From JACQFZ01 sp045810625 (GTDB lineage: Bacteria > Pseudomonadota > Gammaproteobacteria > Acidiferrobacterales > Sulfurifustaceae): a DNA stretch of 40,982 bases. The notes below the pieces were generated by a model. That model was not told where the DNA came from. It saw only the letters and a program-made list of their open reading frames with translations, and made no database searches. Both the position numbers and the translations under genes were made by a program. Shown here one piece after another: positions 40,602 through 40,982 of this stretch. Position 1 is the stretch's first letter; each line of letters begins with the position of its first letter. Location: contig JBJMVQ010000007.1 of assembly GCA_045810625.1 (NCBI GenBank), positions 1 to 40,982 of the forward strand. Reading direction: 5' to 3'.

Positions 40602-40982
40602 CTAGGACGACGCCCAGGCGACCCACGTGCGGGCCGGGAAGAGCAGCGACCCGTCGTCCTGCGCGAACGGCAGCGCCTGCTCCCGGACCGCGGCGATCAC
40701 GTCGTCGCGCTCGGCCGGGTCGAGGTCGTCGAGGGCGTCGCGCAGCCGGCTCCCGAGCGCGCGCTGCGTTGCGATCCAGTCGTCGAAGGACTCGAAGCGC
40801 TGGAGGAAGTCGACGACGTCGACCTCGTACTCCGCGAAGCCGGCGGCGTCGAGGCGCTCGCCGATGAGGCCGAGCCGGCCCCAGGCGAACTGGCCGGGCG
40901 CCTCTGGGTCGGGGCGCGGGACGTGGCCGCGCTCGGCCAGCTCGCGGCTGGGCAGCGCGGCCCACGGGTTGTCCCCGGGCGA
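40602..40982 (-). CDS. C-terminal part of a SAM-dependent methyltransferase-like gene (actinobacterial character)
   Basis: The minus-strand frame is open from the window edge to TAG 40602-40604, 126 codons. It reads NPWAALPSRELAERGHVPRP, APGQFAWG, ERLDAAGFAEYEVDVVDFLQRFESFDDWI and ends SLLFPARTWVAWASS. The pattern G-x-FAWG-...-L-x-x-AGF-x-x-V-x-V is the C-terminal part of class I methyltransferases of the UbiE/Methyltransf_11 type common in Actinobacteria. The N-terminal SAM-binding part is outside the window. It lies 14 bases upstream of the ilvC start, where proteobacteria usually have ilvN. Confidence 0.6.
   Translation of the reverse strand, partial: SPGDNPWAALPSRELAERGHVPRPDPEAPGQFAWGRLGLIGERLDAAGFAEYEVDVVDFLQRFESFDDWIATQRALGSRLRDALDDLDPAERDDVIAAVREQALPFAQDDGSLLFPARTWVAWASS

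Noticed and set aside
40588..40965. An N-terminal extension of ilvC of ~125 Arg/Pro-rich residues
   Set aside because: It is the wrong frame of the methyltransferase gene; the ketol-acid reductoisomerase begins at GTG 40587.
1..40982. CRISPR arrays, rRNA or tRNA genes
   Set aside because: No regularly spaced short repeats, cloverleaf sequences or rRNA-like segments were noticed by reading; the repeats found are palindromic and irregularly spaced. No scan was run.

Overview
The window reads as high-GC proteobacterial chromosome, most likely Betaproteobacteria or a close gammaproteobacterial relative. The evidence is the gene order ilvC-psd-pssA-leuA, a lexA-imuA-imuB-dnaE2 mutagenesis cassette with a CTGT-N8-ACAG LexA box, the soxCD pair, and several REP-like palindrome families. 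No rRNA, tRNA or CRISPR was seen. The last ~1.1 kb (about 39880 to the right end) has actinobacterial character, and the window is probably chimeric there.

Layout. 1-5.8 kb is a decayed accessory region: a REP-associated transposase between REP palindromes, broken genes (an unrecognised pseudogene, a DUF4242 remnant, a broken two-helix membrane protein, a frameshifted hicA), a secreted alpha/beta hydrolase, an attC-like hairpin, and two copies of a ~170-bp element with terminal inverted repeats. 5.8-11.7 kb holds a TPR/winged-helix regulator divergent from DUF899 and DUF2182 genes, further fragments, an MFS transporter and a fluoroacetate-dehalogenase-like hydrolase. 12-13.5 kb is one unrecognised 513-residue protein. 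13.7-22.3 kb carries an SDR and an AGPS-like flavoenzyme, a DUF1207 outer-membrane protein, a two-domain M16 protease and an amidase. 22.6-24.5 kb is soxC-soxD.

24.7-26.5 kb is a more AT-rich two-gene cassette, a DUF5131 (Gp37/Gp68) three-Cys protein and its partner TcmP, whose function is not established. It is the best candidate here for an undescribed system. 26.6-33.7 kb is the SOS mutasome operon. Its dnaE2 carries two in-frame insertions built on the same GC-rich palindromes that occur between genes elsewhere in the window.

33.7-40.6 kb is housekeeping: nuoI, rimI, udg, leuA, pssA, psd and ilvC. A 29-codon Leu-rich leader peptide, missed by ordinary gene finding, precedes leuA and suggests leucine-responsive attenuation. 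Within ilvC the codon usage changes sharply at about 39880; beyond it lies the end of an actinobacterial-looking methyltransferase gene instead of the expected ilvN.
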